DNA from: Bdellovibrio sp. ZAP7
GTDB lineage: Bacteria > Bdellovibrionota > Bdellovibrionia > Bdellovibrionales > Bdellovibrionaceae
NCBI RefSeq assembly: GCF_006874645.1
Contig: NZ_CP030082.1
Location: forward strand, 1,798,001-1,862,000
Length of the DNA: 64,000 nt
Direction: 5' to 3'
The position numbers and the translations under genes were made by a program. The notes under the pieces are model-generated. The model ran no database searches, was not told the origin of the DNA, and saw only the letters and a list, made by a program, of their open reading frames with translations. Positions 38,198-47,941 of this stretch are shown piece by piece; the first letter of the stretch is position 1; each line of letters starts with the position of its first letter.

Positions 38198-41100
38198 TTA
38201 TTTTGCGGGACTGGTCGCTGGAGAAGCTGCGGATACCGCTGGTGCGACCGGAGGCGCAGCTGGAGTCTTAACTCCAGCAGGTGTCGCACTCGCAGCCGGA
38301 ACTTGAGCTGGTGTTGGCGGTGTTACGCTAGCTGGAGCTTTTGAGGGAGACTCAGCAGGGGCTGGGGGCGGTGGTACTGCAGGTGCCGTAACTGCCGGAG
38401 TCGACTTCGGAGCTTCTGTCGTCGGAACCATTGGCGCTGGTGCAGTTACGCTCGCTGGTGTTTTATTCGGTACGATGGCGACTGTCGGTGATGGCGATGG
38501 CGGCTTAGGTGGTTCTGCTTGAACCATGTGAACCGGTGTTGAAGAAGTCACCTGGTTTGCTAAAGCTGCGGCCTTATCTTTTGGCATCGAGCGCAGTGTG
38601 CCGGAGACAATCATATTCAAAGTGTTTCTCATCGGGATGAAAGCCTCTGAACTGATTTTTTTGCCGGCAATAGCTTTATCGATATAGCGCAAGGACTTTT
38701 GCGCCGTCATTGGATTGAAATCGGTCATCGCTCTTGCAAAATAAACCTCTGCCAGTCCCTTCAGACATTTTTCATTGTCAGGCGAGTGAGAAAGACCCTT
38801 GGCATAAAGCTGTTCAGCCGTATCTAAAGACTTCGCTTGATCCAGGGGATTCTTAGCCGCTTGAGTGCGGATATTTGTACCCTTGCCCGCATAGGCATCG
38901 GCTAAAGATTTCTTCGCCATGCCGTAGGGATTTGTTTTCACAACTTCTTCGCCCACGGAGATGGCATCATCCCAGCGGCCAAGTTGCTGAATGTAAGCCG
39001 TGAAATTACCAGCAAGCCAAGAATTACCTGGGTCGGCCTTGATCGCGTATTTATAAAATGCGATTCCATTTTCGACTTTACCTTGTTGAATTAACAACTC
39101 ACCCAAGGCAGCACCAGCACGGGCTTTGTCGGCATTGTTATGGGCAATCTCAAGTGCTTTATTGTAAGAGCCAATGGCCGCCTGATTTTGATTTAATTCT
39201 TCCAGAACCTTTCCGCCCAGGAAATACAAATCAAAATCTTTTTGAGAGGCCTTATAGGTCTGATTGAAAGTATTAGAAAGACTTGATTTATCGTCCCGAG
39301 ACAAAAGAATCCACGTTTTCTGTTGCAGAATTTTTGGATCATTCGGGTAAGCGCTATTAAGCTTGTCTACAATTTGCGACGCCAGGTCCAAGTATTCTTT
39401 TCTATCCACACCGTTATGAATATAGTTGATGCGTCTTAGGGCGCGAGCTTTAACTAGCAAAGCGTCCTTGTTTTCAGAATCTCTGTCTAAGATCTGGTTT
39501 GCGATGTGATAAGCATCATGGGCGCCTTGAATTGATTTTGGTCCACCGATGTCGAGTTTTTCGTTGGCCTTAACGATCGTGTAGTCTTCCAGACGGCTTT
39601 GCAGGGTTGCTGCCGGTGCAATCGGGTTGATTAAAACCTGGCGGCCTTTAAAGCACTCGGGGATATCTCCCGTCATATATTGGAATTTTTCTGAATTTAA
39701 ATCCTTAGCAGAGATGCGCACTTCATTGAAGGCGATATCATCGACGATTTTAAAACCACCGTCTTCTTTGATAAAGTCGCGGGAAATCGTGTACCAGGGG
39801 GTGAAAATCGAACAGCCTTCTTGATAGCCAACGAAATCAAAACCTTTCACGTGAGTGATGGTTTTTTCCGAGTAACGTGCGATAAGATTCGCATCGGTCA
39901 CACGGTAACCCATAAGCGCCATCGTATATAAAACAGTCTGCGGGAATCCCGTGTCCAGATAAAGCTTTTGATCATGCCAAGTGGTGAGCTCTTCGCCAAT
40001 AGTCTTTTGAGTTCCAGAAATTTTATTGACGATACGATTTCGGAAGTTAACTCCCTCGTACATTCCTTTGGAGTTTTCAGGGTTCGAGCGCAAGTAAGTC
40101 ATGATTGTTTTCTTACCTGCGTCTTCGCTTTTTGCTAAGGAGGCTTCGATCATGTATTTTGCGTACTCGCCCGTCGCTTCAAACTTTGTTGTCGTGTCGG
40201 AGGTATTGTCTTGATTGATTTTGATTGTTTTATCAAATGTCAGAAGGGACTCGCCGGATTTTGGGTAGGGCAGGTATTCCAAAGCTTTCGCCTGGTCGCT
40301 GACTTCGATCGCATGTGAACCCGCGATATCCGCAAACACATAGCCAGAGTTGCTCACCATGTTGGTCGGATCCACCCAAAGGATGTTGTCTCCATCTTTA
40401 ACTTTTACGATCGCATGATTGAAAAGAGAAGGATTAACCAGCTCCGGAGCCGATAGTTCTGGTTTTAAACGAGACAATTCTTCCAGGCCTGAACGTTTAA
40501 CCAGGGCCACCTTCGCATCCAGCCCCAGGGCTCTTAACATCGCCGTCGTCGCTAAAGAGAAGTCTTTGCAGTCTCCGGTTTTAGTGCGAGCAATATCTTT
40601 TAACGGTTGCGCGATGTACATCTTCTCAAGACTTGTCCAGTTGCCTGAATAAGTCATGACGTTGGCAAGCTCTGACGTCACGATATCGATTTTTTCTGTC
40701 GTCGTTGCGGCTTTTTTGGCTTTATTCACAATGCGCGTGAACGGAGCTGGCAATGTTTTTACAGCCAGGATCTTTTCCCATTTTTGAGAAACGGGAGTGA
40801 TAAATTCAGCCCAGTTATTCATGGTGCTGACGTCAACACGGGAGATTTGGTCTTTGCGAAGGATCGCCAGGGCTTCTTCCGGAACTTTAAACAGAGGCTT
40901 AACTTGTTTAAATTCAAAAACGTAATATTCGCCCTCTTTGCTTTCTTTGGTTTCTAGAACTTTCCAAGGGTCGTTGACGTTCACGTACAGAGGCAGCAAA
41001 GACTTGATTTTTGCACGGCCAGCCCATTCCGGAGCGTGCACACCCATCACATAAGTTTGTTGAAAAAGACCTTTAACAAGGTTCTTTTTCGTTTTCATTT

Positions 41101-41515
41101 TTACTGTGTATTTAGTGATGGAGCCAATCTTGATGTTGTTAAAGGGAATGACCATTTCGCGAAGGTGATTGATGCCTTGTTGGGGGCCCTTGGCGCTTCT
41201 TGTTGTGACATCCTTGGGATTTACCGGTGACTCAACACCATCCGTGAAAGTGGAGCCTTTGATAAAAGTGACTGTGGCTGCATCCGGAGCAAAGGGAATG
41301 GTTTGTAATACCAATTCGTTACGACCTTTTTCATTCATCACTTTCATTTCCGATTCCAAAGTGGATTCGGCAAAACCATTTTTGTCGATGATGGCTTCAT
41401 GAGAGCTATTCACGATGGTGAACGGCATTTCTTGTTCTTGCATCCAATCAGCCTGGGCAGAAAATGACATAAACAAGAAAGCTAGCGATGTTAGTGAAAT
41501 CAGTCGTGTTTTCAT
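38198..41515 (-). CDS. Exported DUF3857/transglutaminase-like protein with TPRs and Pro/Ala-rich tail
   Basis: 1105 residues. The signal peptide (about 1-22, ending AQA) precedes a DUF3857-like beta domain (about 35-210), then a transglutaminase-like core with Cys316 (TGDCKDFS), His367 (NHAIV) and Asp382 (WVDPTN). All three catalytic positions are present. A further beta region (about 430-640) is followed by tetratricopeptide-type repeats (about 660-970) and a low-complexity tail rich in Pro, Ala, Ser and Thr (about the last 110 residues). Such proteins occur in the periplasm or on the surface with an unknown substrate. The gene is divergent from copA across 162 bases. Confidence 0.85.
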   Translation of the reverse strand: MKTRLISLTSLAFLFMSFSAQADWMQEQEMPFTIVNSSHEAIIDKNGFAESTLESEMKVMNEKGRNELVLQTIPFAPDAATVTFIKGSTFTDGVESPVNPKDVTTRSAKGPQQGINHLREMVIPFNNIKIGSITKYTVKMKTKKNLVKGLFQQTYVMGVHAPEWAGRAKIKSLLPLYVNVNDPWKVLETKESKEGEYYVFEFKQVKPLFKVPEEALAILRKDQISRVDVSTMNNWAEFITPVSQKWEKILAVKTLPAPFTRIVNKAKKAATTTEKIDIVTSELANVMTYSGNWTSLEKMYIAQPLKDIARTKTGDCKDFSLATTAMLRALGLDAKVALVKRSGLEELSRLKPELSAPELVNPSLFNHAIVKVKDGDNILWVDPTNMVSNSGYVFADIAGSHAIEVSDQAKALEYLPYPKSGESLLTFDKTIKINQDNTSDTTTKFEATGEYAKYMIEASLAKSEDAGKKTIMTYLRSNPENSKGMYEGVNFRNRIVNKISGTQKTIGEELTTWHDQKLYLDTGFPQTVLYTMALMGYRVTDANLIARYSEKTITHVKGFDFVGYQEGCSIFTPWYTISRDFIKEDGGFKIVDDIAFNEVRISAKDLNSEKFQYMTGDIPECFKGRQVLINPIAPAATLQSRLEDYTIVKANEKLDIGGPKSIQGAHDAYHIANQILDRDSENKDALLVKARALRRINYIHNGVDRKEYLDLASQIVDKLNSAYPNDPKILQQKTWILLSRDDKSSLSNTFNQTYKASQKDFDLYFLGGKVLEELNQNQAAIGSYNKALEIAHNNADKARAGAALGELLIQQGKVENGIAFYKYAIKADPGNSWLAGNFTAYIQQLGRWDDAISVGEEVVKTNPYGMAKKSLADAYAGKGTNIRTQAAKNPLDQAKSLDTAEQLYAKGLSHSPDNEKCLKGLAEVYFARAMTDFNPMTAQKSLRYIDKAIAGKKISSEAFIPMRNTLNMIVSGTLRSMPKDKAAALANQVTSSTPVHMVQAEPPKPPSPSPTVAIVPNKTPASVTAPAPMVPTTEAPKSTPAVTAPAVPPPPAPAESPSKAPASVTPPTPAQVPAASATPAGVKTPAAPPVAPAVSAASPATSPAK

Positions 41516-41677
41516 ATTATCTTTTTCGGATTTTAAGGGCCCAACTTAATTAGTTATCTGTTTATATTGTTCCTGGACCTACCGTTCTCAAATTGATTCG
41601 CTGATTTTTCTGTTTTTTGTATAGGAATCTGTCACAAACCTCGACCTTGTGCCCTAATATTACAGCAGGGAGATTTT

Positions 41678-43840
41678 ATGGAATCGCAGCAATCAGAACA
41701 TTCAAATTCAGTGACGGATCTTCAATTGGTGGGGATGTCTTGCGTAAACTGTGCTGCAAAGATTGAAAAAACACTTAATGCCATTCCTGGAGCTGTGGCC
41801 ACGGTGAATTTTGCGACTGAAAAAGCGCATATTGAACATTCAGAATCTGTGGCTCCAGAGGATTTGATAAAGGCGGTCCAAAAAGTTGGTTATCAAGCCT
41901 TTGAAATGAACTCGCCAACAGATGTTCAGGCTTTTAAAAATGAAGCCGCTGCGGAATATCGTCGTGATCTGACTCATTTTATCGTTTCCGCACTTTTAAC
42001 AGCTCCGTTTTTGCTGGAGATGGTGATGATGTTTTCCGGTCATCACGAATTTTTGCCTCGCTGGTTTCAGGTTGTTCTCGCGACCCCTGTTCAATTTTGG
42101 ATTGGCTGGCGTTTTTACCGGGGATCTTATTATGCGTTAAGGAATAAAAGTGCCAATATGGATGTTCTTGTCGCCTTAGGCACATCCATGGCCTATTTAT
42201 TGAGTGTGGTCGTGACCGTTTTAAACTGGCACGAACAGCATGTGTATTTTGAAGCCAGTACAGCAGTGATCACTCTGATTCTTTTAGGAAAATTGATGGA
42301 GTCCCGCGCGAAAGGAAAAACTTCTGAAGCGGTAGAAAGCTTGATTCGCCTGCAGCCAAAATCAGCGATGGTCAAAAAGGGCAGTGAGTGGGTCGCAACC
42401 TCCATTGAGCATGTTTTAGTGGGAGACGTCGTCCTGGTAAAAAACGCTGAGTCTATTCCTGTAGATGGCGTGGTGGTGGAAGGTTCATCGACCATCGATG
42501 AATCTATGTTGACCGGTGAAAGCATGCCCGTGGAAAAAAGTATTCAGGATCATGTTTTTGCGGCCACTCTAAATCAAGATGGAGTTTTGCAGGTTCGCGC
42601 TACGAGCGTGGGATCTAAGACTCAGCTTGAACAAATTATTAAAATCGTTTCAGCAGCTCAAGGATCCAAAGCCCCCATCCAAAGGCTTGCAGATAAGATT
42701 TCAGGAGTCTTTGTGCCCGTCGTGGTTGCAGTTAGCATTGTAACTTTCTTTGCAACTTGGTTGATTATGGGTGATTTGCAGGCGGCGTTTATTTCATCCG
42801 TATCAGTTCTGGTGATTGCTTGCCCGTGTGCTTTAGGTTTGGCAACGCCCACTGCAGTGGTGGTGGGGATCGGGAAGGCGGCTCCCCTAGGGATCTTATT
42901 CAAAGATGCAAAAGCCCTGGAGCAAGCTGAGAAAGTCAATTACGTGGTTTTAGATAAAACCGGAACGATCACGGAAGGACATCCCGTCGTAACAGCACAC
43001 ACCTCGGATGACGTATTGAAACTCGCAGCAAGTCTTGAGCGAGGTTCTTCGCATCCCTTGGCACATGCGATTATCTCCGAAGCGCAGCGCAAGGGTTTTG
43101 AATCGTATGAGGTGAAAGATTTCAAATCTGTGACCGGTCTTGGCGTCGAAGGCGTGATTGGAGGGTTGCATTACCGTCTGGGGCGTCCTCATTGGGTTTT
43201 GAATGGTCAGGGAATTGCTGCAGAAATGAAAGACGCTGAAAACAACGGGCAAACAGTGATGGTCCTAGCAAGCGAAACGAACGTATTAGGATTTATCGCC
43301 GTTGCCGATAAAGTCCGTGAAACCTCGAAGCAGGCTATTGCCGCATTAAAAGACCTGGGTATCACGGTGATAATGTTAACCGGGGATAACGAAGGAACCG
43401 CAAAAGAAATCGCTCGGCAAGTCGGAATCACTGAGTTTAGGTATGGTGTTAAACCAACTGACAAAGCCAATGTCATCGTATCCCTGAAACGTAAAAAACA
43501 CGTGGTCGCTATGGTGGGTGATGGAATCAATGATGCCCCAGCGCTGGCTATGGCGGACATAAGTTTTTCTATGTCGTCAGGAACGGATATCGCCATTGAA
43601 ACGGCGGATGTCACTTTGATGAATAACGATTTGATGTCTATTGTTCACGCAGTGAAACTTTCGCAAGTCACTTTAAAAAAGATTCGTCAGAATTTATTCT
43701 TCGCGTTTATTTATAATACTCTGGGTATTCCGCTCGCCGCATTAGGGATGTTAAATCCTGTGATCGCAGGGGCCGCGATGGCGATGAGCTCAGTTTCTGT
43801 AGTCAGCAATTCTCTATTGCTTAAGAAAAAGAAAGTTTAA
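41678..43840 (+). CDS. copA: Copper-translocating P-type ATPase
   Basis: 720 residues. An N-terminal heavy-metal domain has Cys22 and Cys25 in GMSCVNCA, followed by eight membrane helices with the CPC metal site at 382-384 (ACPCALGLATP). The phosphorylated Asp426 lies in DKTGTITEGHP, with later HP, TGDN and MVGDGINDAPALAMADI. CPC plus the C-terminal MxxSS segment (AMAMSSVSVVSNSLLL) fits Cu(I) export from the cytoplasm. GGGAG precedes the ATG. I looked for a CueR- or CsoR-type operator upstream and did not see a convincing one. The 3' end overlaps the convergent gene by four bases. Confidence 0.95.
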   Translation: MESQQSEHSNSVTDLQLVGMSCVNCAAKIEKTLNAIPGAVATVNFATEKAHIEHSESVAPEDLIKAVQKVGYQAFEMNSPTDVQAFKNEAAAEYRRDLTHFIVSALLTAPFLLEMVMMFSGHHEFLPRWFQVVLATPVQFWIGWRFYRGSYYALRNKSANMDVLVALGTSMAYLLSVVVTVLNWHEQHVYFEASTAVITLILLGKLMESRAKGKTSEAVESLIRLQPKSAMVKKGSEWVATSIEHVLVGDVVLVKNAESIPVDGVVVEGSSTIDESMLTGESMPVEKSIQDHVFAATLNQDGVLQVRATSVGSKTQLEQIIKIVSAAQGSKAPIQRLADKISGVFVPVVVAVSIVTFFATWLIMGDLQAAFISSVSVLVIACPCALGLATPTAVVVGIGKAAPLGILFKDAKALEQAEKVNYVVLDKTGTITEGHPVVTAHTSDDVLKLAASLERGSSHPLAHAIISEAQRKGFESYEVKDFKSVTGLGVEGVIGGLHYRLGRPHWVLNGQGIAAEMKDAENNGQTVMVLASETNVLGFIAVADKVRETSKQAIAALKDLGITVIMLTGDNEGTAKEIARQVGITEFRYGVKPTDKANVIVSLKRKKHVVAMVGDGINDAPALAMADISFSMSSGTDIAIETADVTLMNNDLMSIVHAVKLSQVTLKKIRQNLFFAFIYNTLGIPLAALGMLNPVIAGAAMAMSSVSVVSNSLLLKKKKV

Positions 43841-45432
43841 GCAGAGTCTTTTTCTTTGGATTTAATATAGGCGTCCACCAACCACAGACGAATGTGTTTA
43901 AGGTAGGCGTCCTTCATTCCGAAAAAGACGAAATGGTTTAAATAACCTTCATCAGTTTTGTTTTCTTCAGAATAATTGACCGTCGCGATGATTTCAGGAT
44001 TTTGATGTTCTTCCATACGCCATAAGATGAATTCGCGGAAAGCTCCCGTGCTGATTGCACGGTGATATTTCATCACAACTCCAGCTTCAGAGATTTGCGT
44101 GATTTCAACAGGATTCGCTACTTTCGCATCAAGCTCTGCTTTAACATATGGAAGCGTTGTCGGTTCCACGGTGGTGATCGCAAAGTTCGTGATAAGTTTC
44201 TTTGCAATATACATTTTGTCCAGCGGTGTGAAGTAAATGTCTTTACACCAGCGACTCATGTCAGCCACTTCTGGTGGATTAATTTTAGTGCGGGAAACAA
44301 TAATCAGCTGGGGAGTTTCTTTCCACTCCGTGCTGTGTTTTTTTGCGCGTTCTTTCATTTTTTCAACCAGCGCGTTCCAAGTTTTCTCTTTCTCGATATC
44401 CAGCATGTGATAGTTGATGATGACCAAATCAGGATTGATTGGAGGATTTTGGCGTTCTTTGCTGTCTAAATCCTGCAGGTCAGAAAGAAGTTGCCCCTGG
44501 CTTTTATAGCTAAAGACTTCCACATTTTGAAAGCGCTGATTGAGCATCGTTTTAAACTCGATATCCAAGGGCTCGTCATCATTCAAAAGAATGATGCGAG
44601 TTTTCAAATTCCCCAGGGGAGTTTGTAAATCCAAGGTTTGATGGTTTTTATTTTGCAAAATGTCCCGTCGGATCTTGGCGATTTGGGCTGGATCCGCAGC
44701 GACAAATTGGAAGGTGCAAAGATACTCTTTGATCGAGATTTCTTTACAAGCGACACAAACAGCCAGCAAACTTTTCTTGCTATCAGAAGAAAAGGAATCG
44801 CTATAGTACTTGGTAATCGCACCAATTTTAATCTCGTGATTGTTCAAACTTGTAAACCCAATCTCAGACAATGACTGCAACTGAATATCTTTAAGCATTT
44901 CAATAGTCGCTGATATCTTCGCAGCAGTCAGTGTTGAGCTTGTCACAGGGTGGTGACCCGTCAAAGCGTATTGCAGATGCTCTTTGACGATTAATTTATC
45001 AAACGGCTTATAAAGGACGTTATTGATAATGCGATCTTCGGCAAGCTTGATATCAAAAGTAGGGCTTTCAAAAGCCGTCAAAATCAAAGCGGTGGGTTCT
45101 TGTTCAGAACACATTTTTTTACGAATGAAAAAGTCACGGGCGCGCCGAACAAGGCCCAAATTTTTAGTGCCCAGGAATTCATCTTTTGCAATGACCAGAC
45201 GAAGTTCATCCGCGATGGAGGGCTCGGTTAAGTCGGAAAGGTCTGAGGGGTGTTTCGTGCCAGCACCAGCTAAAGCCTTAGCGCCTTCATGCACGGCAAT
45301 TTTCAGAAATTCATGGAAGCTTGCAAGATTCTTGAAGAAGCGAATATGAAGCTGAGGATCTATACTTTTCAGGCTTTCATATAGATCCTGACTTGTTCTC
45401 TCATCATCTTCGAGTATCAGGATAAACTTCAT
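43837..45432 (-). CDS. Double receiver-like protein with PilZ-like C terminus
   Basis: 531 residues. The first receiver-like domain begins LILEDDERTSQDL and has a later LYKPFDK. The second (about 285-420) begins RIILLNDDEPLDIEF, but its phospho-acceptor position reads LVIINYHMLD, with Asn in place of Asp, and the usual Lys-Pro reads TP (YFTPLDK), so it looks like a pseudo-receiver. The last part (VEITQISEAGVVMKYHR and beyond) recalls a PilZ domain. The region between the receivers (about 165-280) also contains an ISEIGF strand pattern. It probably works as a non-canonical regulator; a c-di-GMP link is speculative. Confidence 0.75.
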   Translation of the reverse strand: MKFILILEDDERTSQDLYESLKSIDPQLHIRFFKNLASFHEFLKIAVHEGAKALAGAGTKHPSDLSDLTEPSIADELRLVIAKDEFLGTKNLGLVRRARDFFIRKKMCSEQEPTALILTAFESPTFDIKLAEDRIINNVLYKPFDKLIVKEHLQYALTGHHPVTSSTLTAAKISATIEMLKDIQLQSLSEIGFTSLNNHEIKIGAITKYYSDSFSSDSKKSLLAVCVACKEISIKEYLCTFQFVAADPAQIAKIRRDILQNKNHQTLDLQTPLGNLKTRIILLNDDEPLDIEFKTMLNQRFQNVEVFSYKSQGQLLSDLQDLDSKERQNPPINPDLVIINYHMLDIEKEKTWNALVEKMKERAKKHSTEWKETPQLIIVSRTKINPPEVADMSRWCKDIYFTPLDKMYIAKKLITNFAITTVEPTTLPYVKAELDAKVANPVEITQISEAGVVMKYHRAISTGAFREFILWRMEEHQNPEIIATVNYSEENKTDEGYLNHFVFFGMKDAYLKHIRLWLVDAYIKSKEKDSA

Positions 45433-45498
45433 AGTACTATTGTATCTTGAAATGGGACCAAAAACCAGATGGCTGGATTTTGGTCTCGAAATGAGAGT

Positions 45499-45837
45499 TT
45501 AGCGAAACAGGAAGTACACCGCTCCCACGAGACAAAGCCCCGCATAGAGGTAATCCATCTTAAGTGGTTGACCCATATACCAATAAGAAAATCCCGCAAA
45601 GACCACCATCGTAATGACTTCCTGGATGATCTTTAGTTGCGGCAAAGTATAAACTTGGGAACCCAATCTGTTAGCCGGTACCTGGAAAATATACTCAAAC
45701 AGGGCGATACCCCAGCTGACCGCGATGGCGATCCAAAGGGCTGAGCTCTTAAGACTTTTCAAATGCCCGTACCATGCGAAGGTCATAAAGATATTGGAAA
45801 TCAACAGCAGGACAAGAGGGCTTACGTATTGAAGCAT
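45499..45837 (-). CDS. DUF486-family small membrane protein
   Basis: 112 residues with four hydrophobic helices and the family pattern LLISNIFMTFAWYGHLK, then AVSWGIALFEYIFQVPANRLG, YTLPQLKIIQEVITMVVFAGFSYWYMG, LYAGLCLVGAVYFLFR. DUF486 proteins are small transporters-like membrane proteins of unproven substrate, related to the DMT group. The start shares one base with the stop of the Na/Pi transporter-like gene, so the two are coupled. Confidence 0.88.
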   Translation of the reverse strand: MLQYVSPLVLLLISNIFMTFAWYGHLKSLKSSALWIAIAVSWGIALFEYIFQVPANRLGSQVYTLPQLKIIQEVITMVVFAGFSYWYMGQPLKMDYLYAGLCLVGAVYFLFR

Positions 45838-47444
45838 TACTTATGGGTCCTTTGATTGTAGGCGTGATTGCACAGAAGACTTGCGATGCGACGATACTCA
45901 CTCAATAAATCCAAATGGATCGAGCTGGTATTGATCGAAGTATTCAGGCCGCGATTCAAGCGGCTGATATGATTTTCGCGCAAAGAAATTTCAAGCTTCG
46001 CCAAATCCCGTTTCAGCTGAATGGCTTCCTCGCAGAGCTCACGGTTTTGATAAGCGTTGACCGCCATCGCAGCAACCTTCACAACTTGTTCGTGCATTTC
46101 GCGAATTTCAGCCCAGCCTTCACCAGAAAACTCCAGTTTTAAAGCATTCTTTTTAATCGCAAGCGCCAAAATGTTGATGTCAATTGCATCCGCCGCACGT
46201 TCTGCGTCACTTAGAAACATGATCATGTTCATGATGTTTTGATGAACTACGGTGCTGGATTTATTAGCATGGTCCAATAAGAACATTTTTGTTTCGCGGT
46301 AAAGGAAGTCGACCTTGTTGTCGCGATCTTTGATCGAATCAAAAACCTTTGGATCATTGGTTTCAAAAAGTTTGATCGAATCCTTGATCATGCCGATCAC
46401 GATATCGGCCGTGCGCATGATTTCGCGGTTCGCATAAGACACTGCCAGGGCCGAACTCTGGTAGTTGTTCATGTTTACGAACTCTGTACCAAATTCCTCA
46501 GAGGCGGCTTTCGGGAACATTTTCTCAATCCACTGAGCCCCTTTATCGATGAACGGATAAAAAAGGATCGCTGAAATAATATTGAAAATCAAATGGGCGT
46601 TCGCAATCGAACGCTCCACAGTCGAGTCAAAGGTCATTAAGAAATCAATAAAGAGCTGCGTAAAGGGGTAAAAGATCACGACACTTATGGTTTTGTAAAA
46701 GAAATGGGCCCAGGCGACCTGACGCCCGATGTAGTTGCCGCCCGCTGCGGAAATCAATGCAACCGACGTCGTTCCGATATTAGCTCCGTAAACCCAGATC
46801 ATGGCATCGTAAAAAGTGATCGCTTTCACCGCTGCCAAACTCATCGCCAGGCCGATCGTGATCGCAGAGCTTTGCACAAACGCGCAGAACACGATAGAAA
46901 TCATCAACGAGTACCCAGGATTGTCACGAACACTTTGGAAGAACTCCGTTAGCATCGGATTTTCTGCAAAGTGATGAGAGGCCGTGGATACCAGCTTAAG
47001 ACCTAGAAACAATAATCCAAAACCCATGCAGGCCAGTGCCAGATTTCTGAAAACAGTCTTTTTGGCTTTAAAATAAAACGCAAATGAAATTGCAAAAACG
47101 GGAAGTGCATACTGAGTCAGATCAAAAGAGATCAATTGTACGGTCAAAGTGGTACCAATCGCGGTCCCAATGATAACACCCATGACCTGACGTAAGTTAA
47201 TGACTCTAGCGGAGCCCAGGCCCACAAGCATGGAGGTCGCAGCGCCCGAACTTTGCATCAGAGTGGTGAGGCCCACTCCGGTCAGGATGGCCAAAATTTT
47301 ACTTTGGGAAAGATGATTTAAAAGGCTTGTGATCTTACCAGCCATCAACTTTTCCAGCGACGAACTGGTGATAGACATTCCGTATAGGAAGAGCGCAACA
47401 CCGCTGACAAGTAAAATAAAGAAGGAATTCTCTGTATTGATCAT
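45837..47444 (-). CDS. Na+/phosphate cotransporter-like protein with PhoU-like domain
   Basis: 535 residues. Two inverted membrane halves carry the family's QSS signatures: LMQSSGAATSMLVGLGSA and FVQSSAITIGLAMSLAAV, the latter followed by YGANIGTTSVAL. Nine or so helices end near 310; the C-terminal 200 residues form a helical PhoU-like domain. Homologues carry phosphate with sodium through the inner membrane, though many bacterial members are unassigned and could move other ions. Divergent from the NUDIX gene. Its stop overlaps the DUF486 start. Confidence 0.9.
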   Translation of the reverse strand: MINTENSFFILLVSGVALFLYGMSITSSSLEKLMAGKITSLLNHLSQSKILAILTGVGLTTLMQSSGAATSMLVGLGSARVINLRQVMGVIIGTAIGTTLTVQLISFDLTQYALPVFAISFAFYFKAKKTVFRNLALACMGFGLLFLGLKLVSTASHHFAENPMLTEFFQSVRDNPGYSLMISIVFCAFVQSSAITIGLAMSLAAVKAITFYDAMIWVYGANIGTTSVALISAAGGNYIGRQVAWAHFFYKTISVVIFYPFTQLFIDFLMTFDSTVERSIANAHLIFNIISAILFYPFIDKGAQWIEKMFPKAASEEFGTEFVNMNNYQSSALAVSYANREIMRTADIVIGMIKDSIKLFETNDPKVFDSIKDRDNKVDFLYRETKMFLLDHANKSSTVVHQNIMNMIMFLSDAERAADAIDINILALAIKKNALKLEFSGEGWAEIREMHEQVVKVAAMAVNAYQNRELCEEAIQLKRDLAKLEISLRENHISRLNRGLNTSINTSSIHLDLLSEYRRIASLLCNHAYNQRTHK

Positions 47445-47527
47445 AAAGAATTATTTTAGCAGCATTTTTTTAGTTTTAGGAAGCAGCAATTCTGATTTAT
47501 GCTGAGTCTACCTCGAAGGAGTTTCCG

Positions 47528-47941
47528 ATGTTGGATCTAAAAAAGCCCGTTTTGGTAGTGGCTGCAGTCATTCGTAAAGAAAATGACTCGGATAAGCGCA
47601 TTTTGCTAGTGCGTCGAGGCCCCGAACAAAGCGGTGCAGGATTTTGGGAGTTCCCCGGGGGAAAAGTGGAGCCTTCAGAGTCGCCCGAGCAAGCGCTTCG
47701 GCGTGAAATTGATGAAGAACTCGGAATTGCTATCACCGTAGGCAAGTTTATTGGTGAGCAGGATTTCGCTTATCCTTCGAAAACCATTCGTCTGAGAGTT
47801 TACGAAGCATTGACTATGAGTTCAGAGATTATTTTAACTGAGCACGATGCGATGAAATGGTTAAAGGCCGATGAAATCGTCAAAGAAGAGCTCTCAGCCG
47901 CGGATCGACCTTTTGTAGAGATGCTTCAAGGTAAAAGATAA
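47528..47941 (+). CDS. NUDIX hydrolase, MutT-like
   Basis: 137 residues with a complete NUDIX box: GGKVEPSESPEQALRREIDEE, written here as GG, five residues, E, seven residues, REIDEEL. The N terminus (PVLVVAAVIRKENDSDKRILLVRRGP) and the FWEFPGG strand match MutT-type enzymes that hydrolyse oxidised nucleoside triphosphates such as 8-oxo-dGTP. GAAGGAG precedes the ATG. The 3' end overlaps the convergent DCC gene by 16 bases. Confidence 0.93.
   Translation: MLDLKKPVLVVAAVIRKENDSDKRILLVRRGPEQSGAGFWEFPGGKVEPSESPEQALRREIDEELGIAITVGKFIGEQDFAYPSKTIRLRVYEALTMSSEIILTEHDAMKWLKADEIVKEELSAADRPFVEMLQGKR

Noticed and set aside
41516-41677. Possible CueR/CsoR-type operator upstream of copA
   Set aside because: The ACCTTG-containing stretch is not palindromic and no -35/-10 pair with long spacing was found.
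43297-43306. GCCGATAA inside copA
   Set aside because: Perfect octamer but inside a coding sequence with no gene start following; chance.
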